64,000 nucleotides of DNA from Glycine soja. Lineage: Eukaryota; Streptophyta; Magnoliopsida; Fabales; Fabaceae. The notes beneath the pieces are model-generated. The model did not search any database and was not told the origin of the DNA. It saw nothing but the letters and a program-made list of their open reading frames with translations. The stretch is taken from NCBI RefSeq assembly GCF_004193775.1, contig NC_041006.1, positions 20,210,817 to 20,274,816 on the forward strand, in the 5' to 3' direction. Below, piece by piece: positions 13,842-25,830 of this stretch (positions within the stretch are counted from its first letter, which is position 1; each line of letters begins with the position of its first letter). A program made the translations under genes and the position numbers.

Positions 13842-15418
13842 ACTCCCCTGGTCCCAATACATATCAAGATGTGCGAGGCAGCTCTGTTTGACCATGATCA
13901 TGCAGCGTGTGAAATATGTCCTGTGAATGTAAAAGGATGCCCGAAGGTACAAGAGGACGTACAAGGGCTGATAGACAGCAGAGAACTTATCATCACGAGG
14001 AAGGACAAAGAAGTGTGCGTCATCACCCCCGAGTTTCAGCGGTTGGAAATAAGCTATAACAGTGGGGAATCAACTACTACTCCACTGGTGATTAGCTTGC
14101 CAGGACCTATGCCGTATGCTTCTCTAAAAGCGGTCCCTTACAAGTATAGTGCCACGATGTTGGAAGGTGGGCAGGAGGTGCCTTTGCCCTCTCTAACTCC
14201 TGCGATTTCTGTGGACAACATTGCTAGTGACGGTAAAGTTCTAAGGAATGGACGTGTTATCCCCACATTGTTTGCAAAGAAAGTGAATGATCCGGCAGTT
14301 AAACAGGCGACAGTGAATGGCCCCGGTACAAAGAATTCTGATCATGACGAAATTCTGAAACTGATCCAGAAGAGTGAGTATAAAGTAGTAGACCAGCTGT
14401 TGCAAACTCCCTCTAAGATATCCATTTTGTCTCTGCTATTGAACTCAGAAGCACACCGTGAGGCTCTAATGAAGGTGTTGGACCAAGCTTTTGTGGAGAG
14501 GGACGTGACTGTTAATCAATTGGACAGTATAGTAGGAAACATTACTGCCTGCAATAATTTAAGTTTTAGTGATGAAGAGCTTCCTGAGGAGGGGAGGAAC
14601 CACAATCTGGCGTTACATATATCGGTGAACTGCAAGTCAGATGCTCTGTCGAATGTACTTGTGGACACTGGTTCCTCATTGAATGTAATGGCCAAATCCA
14701 CATTAGATCAACTTTCCTACCAGGGGCCCCCCATGAGAAGAAGCGGGGTGGTTGTCAAAGCGTTTGATGGATCAAGAAAGTCCGTTATCGGGGAGGTCGA
14801 TTTGCCCATTACAATTGGGCCGTTTGTTTTCCAAATTACATTCCAGGTGATGGATATCCAAGCCGCATACAGTTGCCTTTTGGGTAGGCCGTGGATCCAT
14901 GAAGCGGGGGCCGTGACATCCACCTTGCATCAAAAGCTGAAGTTTGTCAGAAATGGGAGATTGATCACTGTGAGTGGAGAGGAAGCCTTGTTGGTTAGTC
15001 ATTTGTCAGCTTTTTCCTTTATTGGTGCTGATGAAACAGAAGGAACCTCTTTCCAAGGACTGACTGTAGAAGGTAAAAAGCCAGAGAAGAATGAAGTGTC
15101 TTTTGCTACTTGGAAGAGCGCACAGAAAGTGGTGCAGGAGGGAACAGGTGTAGGATGGGGAAAAGTTGTGCAGTTAATAGAGAGTAAAAACCGTGAAGGA
15201 CTAGGTTTTGCTTCCTCTGCAGGATCCGCAATGAACAGTGTTGGATCAAGCTCCATTACTAGCACCTTTTGTAGCGCCGGGTTCATCAACAACTCGCCAG
15301 AAGCCAATGCTGTCTTGGAAGATGTTCCTGAAAAGATAGTGCTTACATTTGTCACACCTGGAAAACTTGTCCGCAACTGGGACGCGGTTGACATCCCTTC
15401 AGTAGTTCATGCATCAAA
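13842..15418 (+). CDS. pro: Ogre protease region (first exon of the pol precursor)
   Basis: This is in the same frame as gag after a single TGA; the first internal Met is at 13869. From 13869 residues 266-268 are the Asp-Thr-Gly catalytic triplet (LVDTGSSLNVMA), typical of a retropepsin that acts as a dimer, and LLGRPWIHEAGA follows about 80 residues later. The frame meets TAA at 15420-15422, but a GT donor at 15419-15420 interrupts the last Lys codon, and splicing to 15707 restores Lys and enters the RT frame. Without splicing, Gag and Pro products end here, so splicing would set the Gag/Pro to Pol ratio. Confidence 0.85.
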
Positions 15419-15706
15419 GTAATGTGTCTTTGTTTTCTCTGTTTGTTTGTTTTTCAAAAAGATCCTTTCGTCTTGCCCAGGACGAAGGCGCAATCATGTA
15501 GGGCTGTTTTGTTTCAAGCACTACTCTTATTAATGGAAAATGTGGTTTATCCCGATATCTATGCTTATTGCTCTTTCTGGAAAATGGTAACACAAAAAAC
15601 CCAAAATTATTTTATTTTTGCTTTCTGATTTCAAGTAATTATAAAAAAAAAAAAAAAGTCTGCATTGTTCACTCATTTTCTAAAGTCAATCATCAATCAT
15701 ATGCAG
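15419..15706 (+). other. Ogre intron between protease and reverse transcriptase (288 bp)
   Basis: Donor AA|GTAATG at 15419 and acceptor ATATGCAG ending at 15706 give an in-frame junction: the split codon aa+a is Lys, then LGIYEP continues without stops into the RT ORF. The interior is T-rich with stops in all frames. Ogre elements are known to have a spliced intron at this position. The exact borders are my inference from frame and consensus. Confidence 0.75.
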
Positions 15707-18700
15707 ACTAGGCATTTATGAGCCCGTTGAACATAATAACCCTGCACTCTCTCCCAACTTCGAATCTCCTGTCTACGAGGCTGAAGAGGAGGAGGATGAT
15801 GAAATCCCGGAGGAACTTGCTCGGTTATTGGAATATGAAAAGAAAACCATTCGGCCTCATGAGGAGGTAGTAGAGGTGATTAACTTGGGAACCGAGGAAG
15901 ATAAGAAGGAAGTCAAGATTGGGGCATCGCTTGAGGCAACTGTCAAACGAAGGGTGATTGAATTACTCAAAGAATATGCCGATGTGTTCGCATGGTCGTA
16001 CCAGGATATGCCCGGCTTGGATCCCCGTATTGTGGAGCACCGTTTGCCTTTGAAGCCCGAATGCCCACCGGTCAAGCAGAAATTGAGAAGAACTCGCCCT
16101 GACATGGCTCTCAAGATCAAAGAGGAAGTACAGAAGCAGATCGATGCAGGTTTTCTTGTCACATCAGAGTATCCTCAATGGTTAGCCAACATAGTGCCTG
16201 TTCCAAAGAGGGACGGCAAGGTCAGGATGTGCGTTGACTACCGGGATTTGAACAAGGCTAGTCCAAAAGATGACTTTCCTCTACCTCACGTCGACGTATT
16301 GGTTGACAGCGCTGCAAAGTCCAAGGTTTTCTCCTTCATGGACGGTTTCTCTGGGTACAATCAGATCAAGATGGCAGTTGAAGACAGAGAAAAGACATCT
16401 TTCATCACGCCTTGGGGCACCTTTTGTTACAGGGTAATGCCTTTTGGGTTGATAAATGCAGGTGCCACTTACCAAAGAGGCATGACCACTCTCTTTCATG
16501 ACATGATGCACAAAGAGATAGAAGTGTACGTGGATGATATGATTGTCAAGTCAGGCACTGAAGAAGAACATGTCGAGTACTTGCTGAAGATGTTTCAACG
16601 GCTGAGAAAGTACCAACTTCGACTGAATCCCAACAAATGTACCTTTGGTGTTAGATCTGGAAAACTCTTGGGCTTCATTGTCAGTCAGAAAGGTATTGAA
16701 GTAGATCCTGACAAAGTCAAGGCCATTAGAGAAATGCCGATTCCACAAACAGAGAAACAAGTGAGAGGTTTTCTTGGGCGTCTAAATTACATTTCTCGTT
16801 TCATCTCGCACATGACAGCCACGTGCGGACCTATATTCAAGTTGCTTCGAAAAAATCAAGGGGTTGTTTGGACCGAAGATTGTCAAAAGGCTTTTGATAG
16901 TATCAAGAATTATCTGCTAGAACCTCCAATCCTTATACCGCCAGTTGAAGGAAGGCCTCTGATTATGTACTTGACTGTGTTAGAAGATTCTATGGGCTGT
17001 GTGCTCGGACAACAGGATGAGACCGGAAGGAAAGAGCATGCCATCTACTACTTGAGCAAGAAGTTTACAGATTGTGAGTCCAGGTACTCCCTACTTGAGA
17101 AAACTTGTTGTGCACTAGCCTGGGCTGCCAAGCGTCTTCGCCACTACATGATTAACCACACCACCTGGCTAATATCCAAAATGGACCCGATCAAGTATAT
17201 CTTTGAGAAACCCGCTCTGACAGGAAGAATTGCTCGTTGGCAGATGTTGTTATCCGAGTATGATATCGAATACCACACTCAGAAGGCAATTAAGGGAAGT
17301 GTCCTTGCTGATCATTTGGCTCACCAACCAATTGAGGACTATCAACCCATCAAGTTTGACTTTCCTGATGAAGAGATTATGCACTTGAAGATGAAGGATT
17401 GTGATGAACCATTGCTTGGAGAAGGTCCAGATCCCGAGTCTAGATGGGGTTTGATTTTTGATGGAGCCGTGAATGTCTTTGGTAATGGAATTGGGGCAGT
17501 TATTATCACTCCGGAAGGTAATCATCTCCCTTTCGCTGCAAGGTTACAGTTCGATTGCACCAACAATATGGCAGAATATGAAGCATGTATCCTGGGCATT
17601 GGGAAAGCCATCGACTTGAGAATCAAGAACCTTGACATTTACGGGGATTCAGCTCTCGTAATCAACCAAATCAAAGGAGAATGGGAAACTCGCCACCCCG
17701 GCTTGATTCCATACAAAGATTATGCAAAGCGTTTGCTAACCTTCTTCAACGAAGTGGAGCTTCACCACATCCCTCGTGATGAGAACCAGATGGCAGATGC
17801 ATTGGCAACTTTATCCTCCATGTACGAAGTGAGTCACCGGAACAATTTGCCAACAATCAGAATTCAGCGCCTCGAGAGGCCCGCTCACGTATTTGCAGTC
17901 GAAGAGGTTGTTGATGATAAAACCTGGTTCCATGATATCAAGTGTTTCCTCCAAAGTCAGGAATATCCATCTGGAGCATCCAACAAAGACAGGAGAACTT
18001 TGAGAAGATTGTCTGGTAATTTCTTCCTAAATGGGGACGTTTTGTACAAAAGAAACTTTGACATGGTACTACTCAGGTGTGTAGATAAGCAAGAAGCAGA
18101 ACTTTTGATGCATGAGGTACATGAAGGCTCCTTTGGAACTCACTCCAATGGACATGCAATGGCTAGGAAGTTGTTGAGAGCAGGTTACTACTGGATGTCG
18201 ATGGAAACAGATTGTTGCAAGCATGCTAGGAAGTGCCACAAATGCCAGATTTATGCTGACAGAATTCACGTACCACCAACTACACTTAATGTTCTTTCTT
18301 CTCCGTGGCCCTTCTCTATGTGGGGCATTGATATGATTGGTAGAATCGAACCGAAAGCTTCAAACGGACATCGTTTCATTCTAGTGGCTATTGATTACTT
18401 CACCAAGTGGGTTGAAGCAGCATCTTATGCAAATGTGACTAAGCAAGTTGTGGTCCGCTTTATCAAGAATCAGATCATCTGCCGTTATGGTGTGCCCAAC
18501 AGAATCATCACAGATAATGGAACGAACTTGAATAACAAGATGATGAAAGATTTGTGCGAAGAGTTCAAGATTGAGCATCACAATTCTTCTCCTTACAGAC
18601 CTCAGATGAATGGCGCAGTTGAAGCTGCAAACAAGAATATCAAGAAGATAATGCAGAAGATGGTGGTCACATACAAAGACTGGCATGAGATGCTACCGTA

Positions 18701-19172
18701 TGCTTTGCATGGGTATCGCACTTCAGTGCGTACTTCAACAGGGGCAACCCCCTTCTCTTTGGTGTATGGTATGGAAGCAGTACTCCCTGTGGAGGTTGAG
18801 ATTCCATCAATGAGAGTTCTAATGGAGGCCCAGTTATCAGAAGCTGAATGGTGCCAAAGCAGATATGATCAGTTGAATCTAATTGAAGAAAAACGCATGA
18901 AAGCCTTGTGCCACGGACAACTTTATCAACAGAGGATGAAGCAAGCTTTCGACAAGAAGGTTCGTCCTCGTGTGTTTCAAGAAGGAGATCTTGTGCTCAA
19001 GAAGGTTTTATCTTTCCAACCCGATTCTAGGGGCAAGTGGACGCCTAATTACGAAGGCCCATATGTCGTCAAGAGAACTTTCTCTGGTGGTGCGCTGATT
19101 CTTACGACTATGGATGGGGATGAGCTCCCTCGTCCCGTGAATGCGGATGCAGTCAAGAAATACTTTGTCTAA
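15707..19172 (+). CDS. pol: Ogre Pol: RT, RNase H, archaeal-type RNase H, integrase
   Basis: From the first Met (15828) the product is 1114 aa, and splicing adds 40 residues with an acidic stretch (EAEEEEDDEIPEELARLLEY). RT: VDYRDLN, FSFMDGFSGYNQI, YVDD at residues 234-237. RNase H: DSMGCVLGQ, LLEKTCCALAWAA. A second, archaeal-type RNase H at about 537-665: LIFDGAVN, NMAEYEA, IYGDSAL, RDENQMADALA. Integrase: HEVHEG...H and CHKCQ zinc module, then catalytic Asp 835, Asp 896 (TDNGT) and Glu 932 (AVEAAN). All catalytic residues I can check are present and the frame is open, so this part looks functional. It copies element RNA to DNA and inserts it into chromosomes. Confidence 0.95.
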
Positions 19173-19191
19173 AAGTAAAAGAACAGCTCGG

Positions 19192-19338
19192 TAAGTCGAA
19201 AACCCGAAAGGGCGGCTTAGGCAAAAATGAGCGTCTCGGTGGGTCGAAAACCCGAAAGGGCGGCCCAGGCAAAAATTAGAGACATCAAACAGAAAAATAA
19301 TTAGCCTGATAGGTCGAAAACCCGAAAGGGCGATCTAT
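19192..19338 (+). ncRNA. Three GAAA-tetraloop hairpins with covarying stems after the pol stop
   Basis: Copies at 19192-19219, 19240-19267 and 19309-19338 share the core AAAA bulge, CCC, GAAA loop and GGG. Outer arms are TAAGTCG/CGGCTTA, TGGGTCG/CGGCCCA and TAGGTCG/CGATCTA; all pair over seven bases, with compensatory changes and G-U pairs. Each is followed by GCAAAA after zero to two bases. The first starts 20 nt after the pol stop. These are structured elements of the 3' untranslated RNA; their function is unknown. Confidence 0.75.
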
Positions 19339-19840
19339 GCAAAAGTTAAGGACCAAAAGACAAAGTAACTGCATCGAGCTGATCTTCGTTCATTTGAGGC
19401 ACAATGGAATGTCAGGGAGACCCTGAATCTGAAGCATCCAAACAGTAGAATTCAAGGTTGTCAGAGGGAACAACGGTTATTGTGTTCAATGAACCTTCGA
19501 TTGATATTTACCATTTTCCAAACTTTGTAAGATCAGTGGAGCCATGCCATTGGCAGGTCACCACTCTTTCAAATAAATTTGAGCCTGTTGCCTTTCATTT
19601 GGAATTCTCATTTATTCAGCTTATAAAGCCTTTCCTTTTTTATGGTAGCATTTGAAACAAAATATTTCTCAAAATCATAAATTTTCTTTCATGTCTTTTT
19701 TGAGAAGCACAAACAACAAAACACTTTTTCTTTGAACTCGTGAATAGGTGAAGGGTGCGTCAACAGCTACCCTGAGAATGGATAAACCTTGCAGGTTGCA
19801 CGTGGTCAATTGCTTTTTTTTTTTTCAAAAAAAAAAAAAA

Positions 19841-19873
<33 letters not shown>

Positions 19874-20418
19874 AATATAATAAGCATGACCACAGAAGCA
19901 CCAGCTCTTCTACCATGTTTTTTGGATTGGCACGTTCTCCCCAAGAAATGTTTATTCCCCATCAGTTGCTGCGGGCTTTACCCCGTCACTATTTTGATAC
20001 ACCCTAGTGGCATCATCCCCATTGAAGATTGCCGAGTGTTTGTGATGCGACGTCGGGTCACTTTCAATCTTACTTGTCCAATCTTGTTCCACCAAATTTA
20101 TCATTCATACAATCATACAAGTCAATCCTCCATACGGTCAAACAAGTCGTGTCGTTATTCAGGCATTCATACATTCATGCATATACACATTCATGCATAT
20201 ACAATAAAGACAATATCATGCATACATGGCTGCATTAACCATCATGAGTCTTGCTTCAATCATCTGTTCATTTCAATCAATCATGAATAATTTGTAACCC
20301 TCTATTTCCCCCCAAGTGTCATCCCCAGTGTGTCTGATCCGAAGATGTCACCCTCTCTCCGCCAAGTGGCAATTTCTTTAATGAACAGCTTGTGCATCAT
20401 TTGCCTCTGTTTCATGTC
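19339..20418 (+). other. Ogre 3' non-coding region
   Basis: No credible ORF. It contains an A-rich and (AAT)n microsatellite stretch at about 19827-19877. Nothing else can be assigned. Confidence 0.6.
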
Positions 20419-21181
20419 ATCAGTTGACTAGTTCGGCAATAACCCGGACAGTTGACATTTATCTTTGTTTCTTATCAGTTGATTAGTTCGGCAATAACCC
20501 GAACAGTTGACATTTATCTTTGTTTCTTGTCAGTTGACTAGTTCGGCAATAACCTGAACAGTTGACATTTATCTTTGTTTCTTGTCAGTTGACTAGTTCG
20601 GCAATAACCTGAACAGTTGACATTTATCTTTGTTTCTTGTCAGTTGACTAGTTCGGCAATAACCTGAACAGTTGACATTTATCTTTGTTTCTTATCAGTT
20701 GGCTAGTTCGGCAATAACCCGGACAGTTGACATTTATCTTTGTTTCTTGTCAGTTGACTAGTTCGGCAATAACCCGGACAGTTGATATTTATCTTTGTTT
20801 CTTATCAGTTGGCTAGTTCGGCAATAACCCGGACAGTTGATATTTATCTTTGTTTCTTATCAGTTGGCTAGTTCGGCAATAACCCGGACAGTTGATATTT
20901 ATCTTTGTTTTTTGTCAGATTGGCTAGTTCGGCAATAACCCGGACAGTTGATATTTACCTTTGTTTTTTGTCAAATTGGCTAGTTCGGCAATAACCCGGA
21001 CAGTTGATATTTACCTTTGTTTTTTGTCAGTTGGCTAGTTCGGCAATAACCCGAACAATTGACATTTATCTTCAATTCTGGTCAGTTGGCTAGTTCGGCA
21101 ATAACCCGAACATCTGACATTTATCTTTGTTCCTTTGTCGTCAGTGGCAGTTCGTCGTCAACCCGAACAGCTGACATTTAC
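20419..21181 (+). repeat. 55/56-bp tandem array, about 14 copies, in the Ogre 3' region
   Basis: Successive GTTCGGCAATAACC blocks begin at 20431, 20486, 20541, 20596, 20651, 20706, 20761, 20816, 20871, 20927, 20983, 21038 and 21093, with a degenerate last unit near 21149. Spacing is 55, or 56 in two units. Each unit holds a possible hairpin GTTCGG / CC(G/A)(G/A)AC with loop CAATAAC. Tandem arrays at this place are typical of Ogre elements and have given rise to satellites in other legumes. Confidence 0.95.
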
Positions 21182-21446
21182 CCCCAATAAAACCATGTGA
21201 TCCCCAGTCGGACCCCTTTTCTTTAACAAAATCGGGTACCATTTGGTTTTGTTATTCCCAGTCGAGCCATTTACCTCGTCTTGCATTCATACTTGCATCG
21301 CAAGCATTCGCAACATTACGTGCATAACAGTGCATTCATAGCATTTTGTAATTGAAATTGGTCAAAAATGGTGTACTCTGTATTTAAATCTCTTCGACCC
21401 GTCGCTTTAAAAGTTTCACTTTTAAATCTCCGTAACGAAGAGACTT

Positions 21447-21459
21447 AAATAGGGGCATC
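21447..21459 (+). other. Polypurine tract before the Ogre 3' LTR
   Basis: The purine-rich AAATAGGGGCAT lies directly before the 3' LTR (21460) and would prime plus-strand DNA synthesis. It is short and interrupted by T, as in related elements. Confidence 0.7.
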
Positions 21460-22544
21460 TGTCATACCCCATTTTTGACCCGTCTTATTTCTTTTTTCTC
21501 GTCTTTTAAGCCGGAAATTTCCATCATTTCAGATGAAATTTCGGCAGGGAGGTATTTTAAAATACCTCATTTTTGTTTTGAAGACGCCCCTTTTTTTATT
21601 TATTTATTTACCTTTTTTTATTATTATTATTATTATTATTCTTAGTTATTATTTTCTTCTTTTTTTTTTTTTTTTCTTTTATTAAGTGTTTTTATTATTT
21701 CCGTTTTTTATTAATATCTTTATTAGTATCTTCTTTTCGTTTTTTATTTTATTTTTATTTTATTTTATTTTATTTTATTTTTGCTGTTTTATATTTTGTT
21801 TTTTTTCCTTTCCTTTTTTTTCCTTTTTCTTCTTTTCGGTCTTTTTGGTCCAGGCCCAGAGGGGCTCTTCGTTTTTACCCTAATTATGTCCTTTAAATAC
21901 TGCATTAATTACTGTGCATGTCAGAGAGAGAGGTGAATACAAACAGTCAGAGTGCCGGAACAGCTCAAGCCACCGCAAACCACCAACACAGCCTCCCTCA
22001 AGCCACCGCAAACCACCAACACAGCCTCCCTCAAGCCACCGAAAACCACCAACACAGCCTCCCTCAGGCCACCACCCACCACCGTTTTCACAAATCCGTA
22101 CAAATCAACCACAAAAAAAAAAAACCAACAGAAACGAAATCCGAAACACATTCAACACCACAGATTCGTATTCCATAACCACAAATCACACGATTCGTAC
22201 CCCAATCATCACACAGACCACGGAAGCCGAACCGGCATAAACCAAGATAATACGAACCCAGAACCATACACTACGCGGTCCTAACTCACCGGTTACCAGC
22301 CCAAAACCGTTTCAACCCAACCAAACACGAAAGAAAAGGGTAGGATTCTACCCGCTTTAAGTTTAGATCTAGGCTTGCTGTGTCGCGTTTTTTGAAAACG
22401 AACCTCAGATTCATAACGAGTGAGTGAAGAGGGTTCGAGAGGTAAAAAAAAGGGGGGACTTGAGCTACTCCGGCACGGTGGCGCCGCCAGCGGCCGCCGC
22501 GCCGGAGGGTGTTCTTGGCCGCTGAGAACCTCGGAGAGGAGGAG

Positions 22545-22586
<42 letters not shown>

Positions 22587-23817
22587 GAAAAAGCTTTTGA
22601 AAAATGAAAAAACCGGCCCCCTAGCCCTTATATAGAGGCTGGACCGGTTTGGTTTTTTTCCTTGAACCGAACCGGTCCGGTTCTCCCCTCTGGCCCGTTG
22701 GACTCGTCTCTGGCCCAGTTTCTTTTTTCTCTTTTTCTTCTTTTCTGATTCCTACTCTCACCCCCCCTTTTCCTTACTGCACCCCTTTTCTTTTTTTTTT
22801 TTTTTTACGCACCATATTTATTTTATGTCTTGCATTTTTTATTTTATGCATCATATTTAATTTTATGCCTCGCATTTTTATTTTCTTTATTCATTTTCCA
22901 GCACCATATCTATTTTACGTCTTGCATTTTATTTTCCAGTATCATATTTATTTTTTGTCTTGCACTTTTATTTTCTTTATTTTATGTACCCTATTTATTT
23001 TTGCCTTGCATTTTTATTTTTATGTCTCGCATTCTTTTTTAGCATCATATTTATTTTCTGTATTGCATTTTTATTTTCGTTTTATTTTATTTTCAGCATC
23101 ATACTTATTTTGTGTCTTGCATTTTTTTTATTTTATTTTGTTTATTTTTTATTTTATGCATCATATTTACTTTATGTCTTGCATTTTTTATTTATTTTTA
23201 GCATCATGTTTATTTCATGTCTTGCATTTTTATTTTCATTTTTTTATTATTTTTTATTTATTTCCAGCATTATATTTATTTTTATGTCTTGCACTTTATT
23301 TTCTTTATTTATTTTATGCACCATATGTATTTATTGTTTTGTATTTCATGCATTTTATTATTTCTTCTAGCATATTTATTTTAATGCATTTGCAATTTTT
23401 ATTTATTATTGCCAATTAGAATGTATCTAGGTCCAATGTAAATAAAAATAAAAAAAAATGAGAATCTGCACCGACACTCACATTTATTTTTATGTTTTCC
23501 GCCGAGGACGATCATGTGATTTGAACCATATCCGAGGAAAAGGACCCTCACTTGATCCAACGTCATTTTAAGGGATCCGGCGCGTTTAGACTTATCTCCG
23601 TATAACTAAAAAAAAAAAAAAAAAAAAAGAAAGTCAAAAACCAAAAACTTTCCATAATCAAAATTTCAAAAAAAGGGGTCAATCTTTATCCTTTCTTTCT
23701 TAATCAAATCTTTAATCAATCTTTAATCAATCAAACTTTTTTTCAATTTAAAATCAATCGAACTCACTTCTTTTATTTCTTCTATGCCTTTTCGGCCTCT
23801 TACCTTGCCTAAACTCT

Positions 23818-23848
<31 letters not shown>

Positions 23849-24280
23849 CGAACTTTAAAATCAATCAAAACCAACCACTCGACTTTCTACCCCGAACTAC
23901 ATGATTTTGATCCCATTCGGGTATGTAGGCAAAAGACTTTGTCTTTCCAAATCAATAAAAAATAAACAAAAACTTTTTCCTTCTCCTTTCTTTTGAACCC
24001 ATCTCTTTAATCTTTCCACACTTGAGCATTTATTTCCAAATAAATAATCAATTTAGCATAAAGATAAAATAAGCAAGAGGTTCCTATAGAGTACTATAGA
24101 CGTTTAGGGTGCTAGTACCTTCCCTTTGCGTAACCAACCCCCGGACCTTTTGATCTCTTAAAAAATAGGGTTTTTTCGAGCTTTCTCCCTTTTCTTCGGA
24201 AAAATAAAAGATCGGTGGTGATCTTAGAAAATGCGAGTCAATGCTAATCAATAGCTTGATATCCAAAAATCACCGCGACA
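21460..24280 (+). repeat. Ogre 3' LTR
   Basis: 2821 bp, matching the 5' LTR over its full length with differences confined, as far as I can tell, to homopolymer runs (C, A and T tracts). It is followed by the target duplication aacta at 24281-24285. Confidence 0.95.
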
Positions 24281-24440
24281 AACTACATGATGTGTCTTGC
24301 AAACCTGAAAGGGGTTGAAACAATCGAATCCAAATGTGACAATTGAATCCAGCACAGCAGGGGCGAAAGCACAAACCTGAAACAATTGAATCTAGCGCAA
24401 CAGCAACAATAACACGAAGAGAAAATGAAGAGAAAAAAAT

Positions 24441-24731
24441 AAATTTGAGTGAGTTGCATGAAGAGAAAAAAACCATCACTTTTTTTGACTGGTGTCTCTT
24501 CAAAAAGGAATAGAGAACAATAAATCACTTGGCACAGGGAACCACAAGATAACCCTGAAGCAATCTTTCATTTGTGACCTGCATTCATGAAGGGGTAATG
24601 ATAACGATAACTATGATGGAAAAAAATGCAGATATTATGATAAAGTGGGGAGACATCACCTTGGTTCTCCCATCATCTACATCAATATAGACAGGAGTTG
24701 TCTGAAATTGCAAACGGGCAAGATCCTCAAC
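24441..24731 (-). pseudogene. DEAD-box RNA helicase fragment (HAS1 type), two exons
   Basis: Exon one (24731-24660) encodes VEDLARLQFQTTPVYIDVDD and GRTK between an AG acceptor and a GT donor. Exon two (24578 to about 24441) encodes VTNERLLQGYLVVPCAK, a TGA stop, then FIVLYSFLKR and KKVMVFFSSCNSLKF. This is the junction of RecA domains 1 and 2 of HAS1-like helicases, which act in ribosome assembly. The DEAD box and the nucleotide-binding motifs are absent. The TGA stands where the family has Arg. It is a captured non-functional fragment at the 5' side of the Helitron, 161 bp from the Ogre insertion. Confidence 0.82.
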
Positions 24732-25798
24732 CTGTATTTTAAGAGAGAAATATTATTTGGAACCAAAAACAATAAGCAAGCGATACACTTACATTTCCTT
24801 ATTCTTACTTTCAAGCATGGGGAAGGTGAACTTGAGTTCCTGAAATACAATCACGACCAAATAAAATAGCTTCACAGCAAAGACAATAGCATCTAAAACT
24901 CAGAGTGACCACTTTCCAGCAAACAACAACACAATTGATTCACGACTACACATTCCTTCAAATGATCACAGGAGGTCAATGTTTTAACTGCAAGTGGTCA
25001 CGTATTCGTGAGTGCACGAACCATTCAGAACGCAAATGTCGAAACCCATTAATCCAAATTGCAAAATTCCACTGCCAAATACACACAATCCAAAACCCAA
25101 ATCAAAATCAAAAACCCTAAACCAAAAACCACAACAACAAAAAATTTAGACCTATCACACTAAAATTACCCAGAGTCCATACATACCCATGCACAAAGTT
25201 TCAAGATTCACAAAGGGGAAAAATCAAAGGGTAGTAAAAGACAAAACCCTAGAACAAAAAAACCAACCTTTATCTTACCCCAAATGAAAAACAACAACAG
25301 CACCAGAAGTAAGAGACAGAGAGAGAGAGAGAGGAATACCAAAAACGCAGCGATGCTAGGACTAAAAGGTGGCCATGAAATCAACACCACCAAAGTGAGT
25401 CAAAAACTTCTAGAAAACGTGCAAAAGAAATGCAAAGAACAATAAAAAAATCTCAACTTCAGATTTTTTTTTGTATTTTAGAATTCTCCAAGGTTCCCGT
25501 GTGTACTGCAAAGAGAGAAATGGAGAGATAAAACAATTTTGGAGAAAAAAAGAAAAACACGTGTTGCTGCAGTGAAAAAAAGCAAAACATGTGTCGCTGG
25601 CACTAACCCCACCGGAAAGCTTTAACCATCAAAGAACGTGGTACACCCAAAAAATGAAAACTGGTTTAAACACCGAGCACGTGGCACAAGCAGAGGAGTG
25701 GGAATTGGACATAAAAGAGACATGTGTCAATTTTTTAAGAAGGATCACACCAGTAATTTTTCTGGTTTTTCTGGAGTTCTCTTTTATAATATAGTAGA
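24732..25798. other. Helitron 5' region, no gene recognised
   Basis: There is a possible short exon at 24834-24807 on the minus strand and a CT/GA microsatellite at 25317-25333. Sequences resembling untranslated leaders (AAACCCTAA near 25110 and AAACCCTAG near 25243) occur, but no protein family is recognisable. The right border is the Helitron 5' terminus. Confidence 0.4.
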
Positions 25799-25830
25799 TT
25801 AGACATGCATCTCGCAAGTGAATCAGATGC

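Larger units (their letters stand above)
6776..24280 (+). mobile_element. Complete Ogre-type (Ty3-gypsy, Tat lineage) LTR retrotransposon, 17.5 kb
   Basis: The element is bounded by TG...CA LTRs (6776-9604 and 21460-24280) and a perfect 5-bp target duplication aacta (6771-6775 and 24281-24285). The order is LTR, PBS, ORF1, gag, protease, intron, RT-RNaseH-archaeal-type RNaseH-integrase, 3' hairpins, 55-bp tandem array, PPT, LTR. The extra ORF before gag, the second RNase H, the intron between protease and RT, and the 3' tandem repeats are the hallmarks of Ogre elements. It inserted into the Helitron. The LTRs differ by only a few homopolymer-length changes as far as I can see by eye, so insertion is recent. 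One in-frame TGA separates gag from protease. Confidence 0.95.

Noticed and set aside
25100..25400. A host gene promoter and leader (CT-rich, AAACCCTA motifs)
   Set aside because: Suggestive of a captured untranslated leader, but no coding exon could be linked to it.
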